Positions 5,981-6,120 of a DNA stretch of 6,120 nt are shown piece by piece; the stretch's first letter is position 1, and each line of letters begins with the position of its first letter. The stretch comes from Bacillota bacterium (lineage in GTDB: Bacteria; Bacillota; Clostridia; Christensenellales; QAND01), in NCBI GenBank assembly GCA_019415425.1, contig DXZF01000428.1, positions 1-6,120 on the forward strand, read 5' to 3'. The notes beneath the pieces were generated by a model. It did no database searches. It had not been told where the DNA came from and worked only from the letters and a program-made list of their open reading frames with translations. Made by a program: the position numbers and the translations under genes.

Positions 5981-6009
5981 ATTGTAGTATGGGCGGGGCA
6001 GGGCGTCAA
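5981..6009 (-). promoter_or_regulatory. Promoter of the pump-TetR operon
   Basis: TTGACG (6009-6004), exactly 17 bp, then TACAAT (5986-5981). Each hexamer matches consensus at 5 of 6. The transcription start is expected near 5974, giving a leader of about 55 nt that contains the palindromic operator. This would be a strong vegetative promoter if not repressed. Confidence 0.8.
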
Positions 6010-6084
6010 GACAAACGTGTGCAAAGGGGATGGCGCAGCGGCGCAACCGCTCCCGGCAGCGTGCGGCCGTGGCAAAGGGGGAAC

Positions 6085-6120
6085 TCAGGCCTGCGGCGGC
6101 TGCGTCAGTTGCAGCACGCG
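6085..6120 (-). CDS. Possible 3' end of an upstream minus-strand gene
   Basis: From the right edge the minus strand reads eleven sense codons, RVLQLTQPPQA, then TGA at 6087-6085. The position fits a gene ending about 75 bases before the pump promoter, but eleven codons cannot prove coding or reveal a function. No clear terminator follows: the only stem seen (6037-6051) has no U-run. Confidence 0.3.
   Translation of the reverse strand, partial: RVLQLTQPPQA

Noticed and set aside
6037..6051. AGCGG/CCGCT stem as the terminator of the upstream gene
   Set aside because: Short 5-bp stem with no U-run after it on the minus strand.

Overview
The window is GC-rich, with no A+T-rich island, and every supportable gene lies on the minus strand, so it reads from right to left. 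The combination of genes suggests a high-GC member of the Firmicutes (Clostridia-like, possibly an uncultured gut lineage). It has a SwrC/YerP-like single-component RND pump with no adaptor gene beside it, a YkuD transpeptidase with the S-A-G-C-V-R active site often seen in clostridia, and a NudF-like ADP-ribose pyrophosphatase. This placement is an inference; no taxonomic marker gene is present.

Layout from right to left: (i) 6085-6120, a possible last few codons of an upstream minus-strand gene. (ii) 5919-6084, a regulatory region with a near-consensus sigma-70/sigma-A promoter (TTGACG, 17 bp, TACAAT) and, just after the expected transcription start, a perfect 8+2+8 palindrome of the TetR-operator type. 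(iii) 5918-2190, a 1242-residue RND efflux pump. It is about 200 residues longer than usual because a long, Gln-rich, predicted coiled-coil hairpin is inserted in its N-terminal docking subdomain. (iv) 2193-1561, a TetR-family repressor overlapping the pump stop codon by ATGA, followed by a strong intrinsic terminator at 1498-1532. (v) 1388-768, a separate unit with its own promoter encoding a Nudix hydrolase of the ADP-ribose pyrophosphatase type. (vi) 767-652, a 116-bp spacer with a perfect 14-bp alternating purine/pyrimidine palindrome. (vii) 651-1, the start and nearly all of a secreted, probably lipid-anchored L,D-transpeptidase that runs off the left edge.

The pump and repressor form a compact feedback unit: one promoter, one operator over the start of the transcript, and the repressor as the last, translationally coupled cistron. 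The Nudix and transpeptidase genes look like independent housekeeping or cell-wall neighbours. The most unusual item is the coiled-coil insertion in the pump, at the membrane-distal position where a Gram-negative RND pump meets its adaptor and outer-membrane channel.
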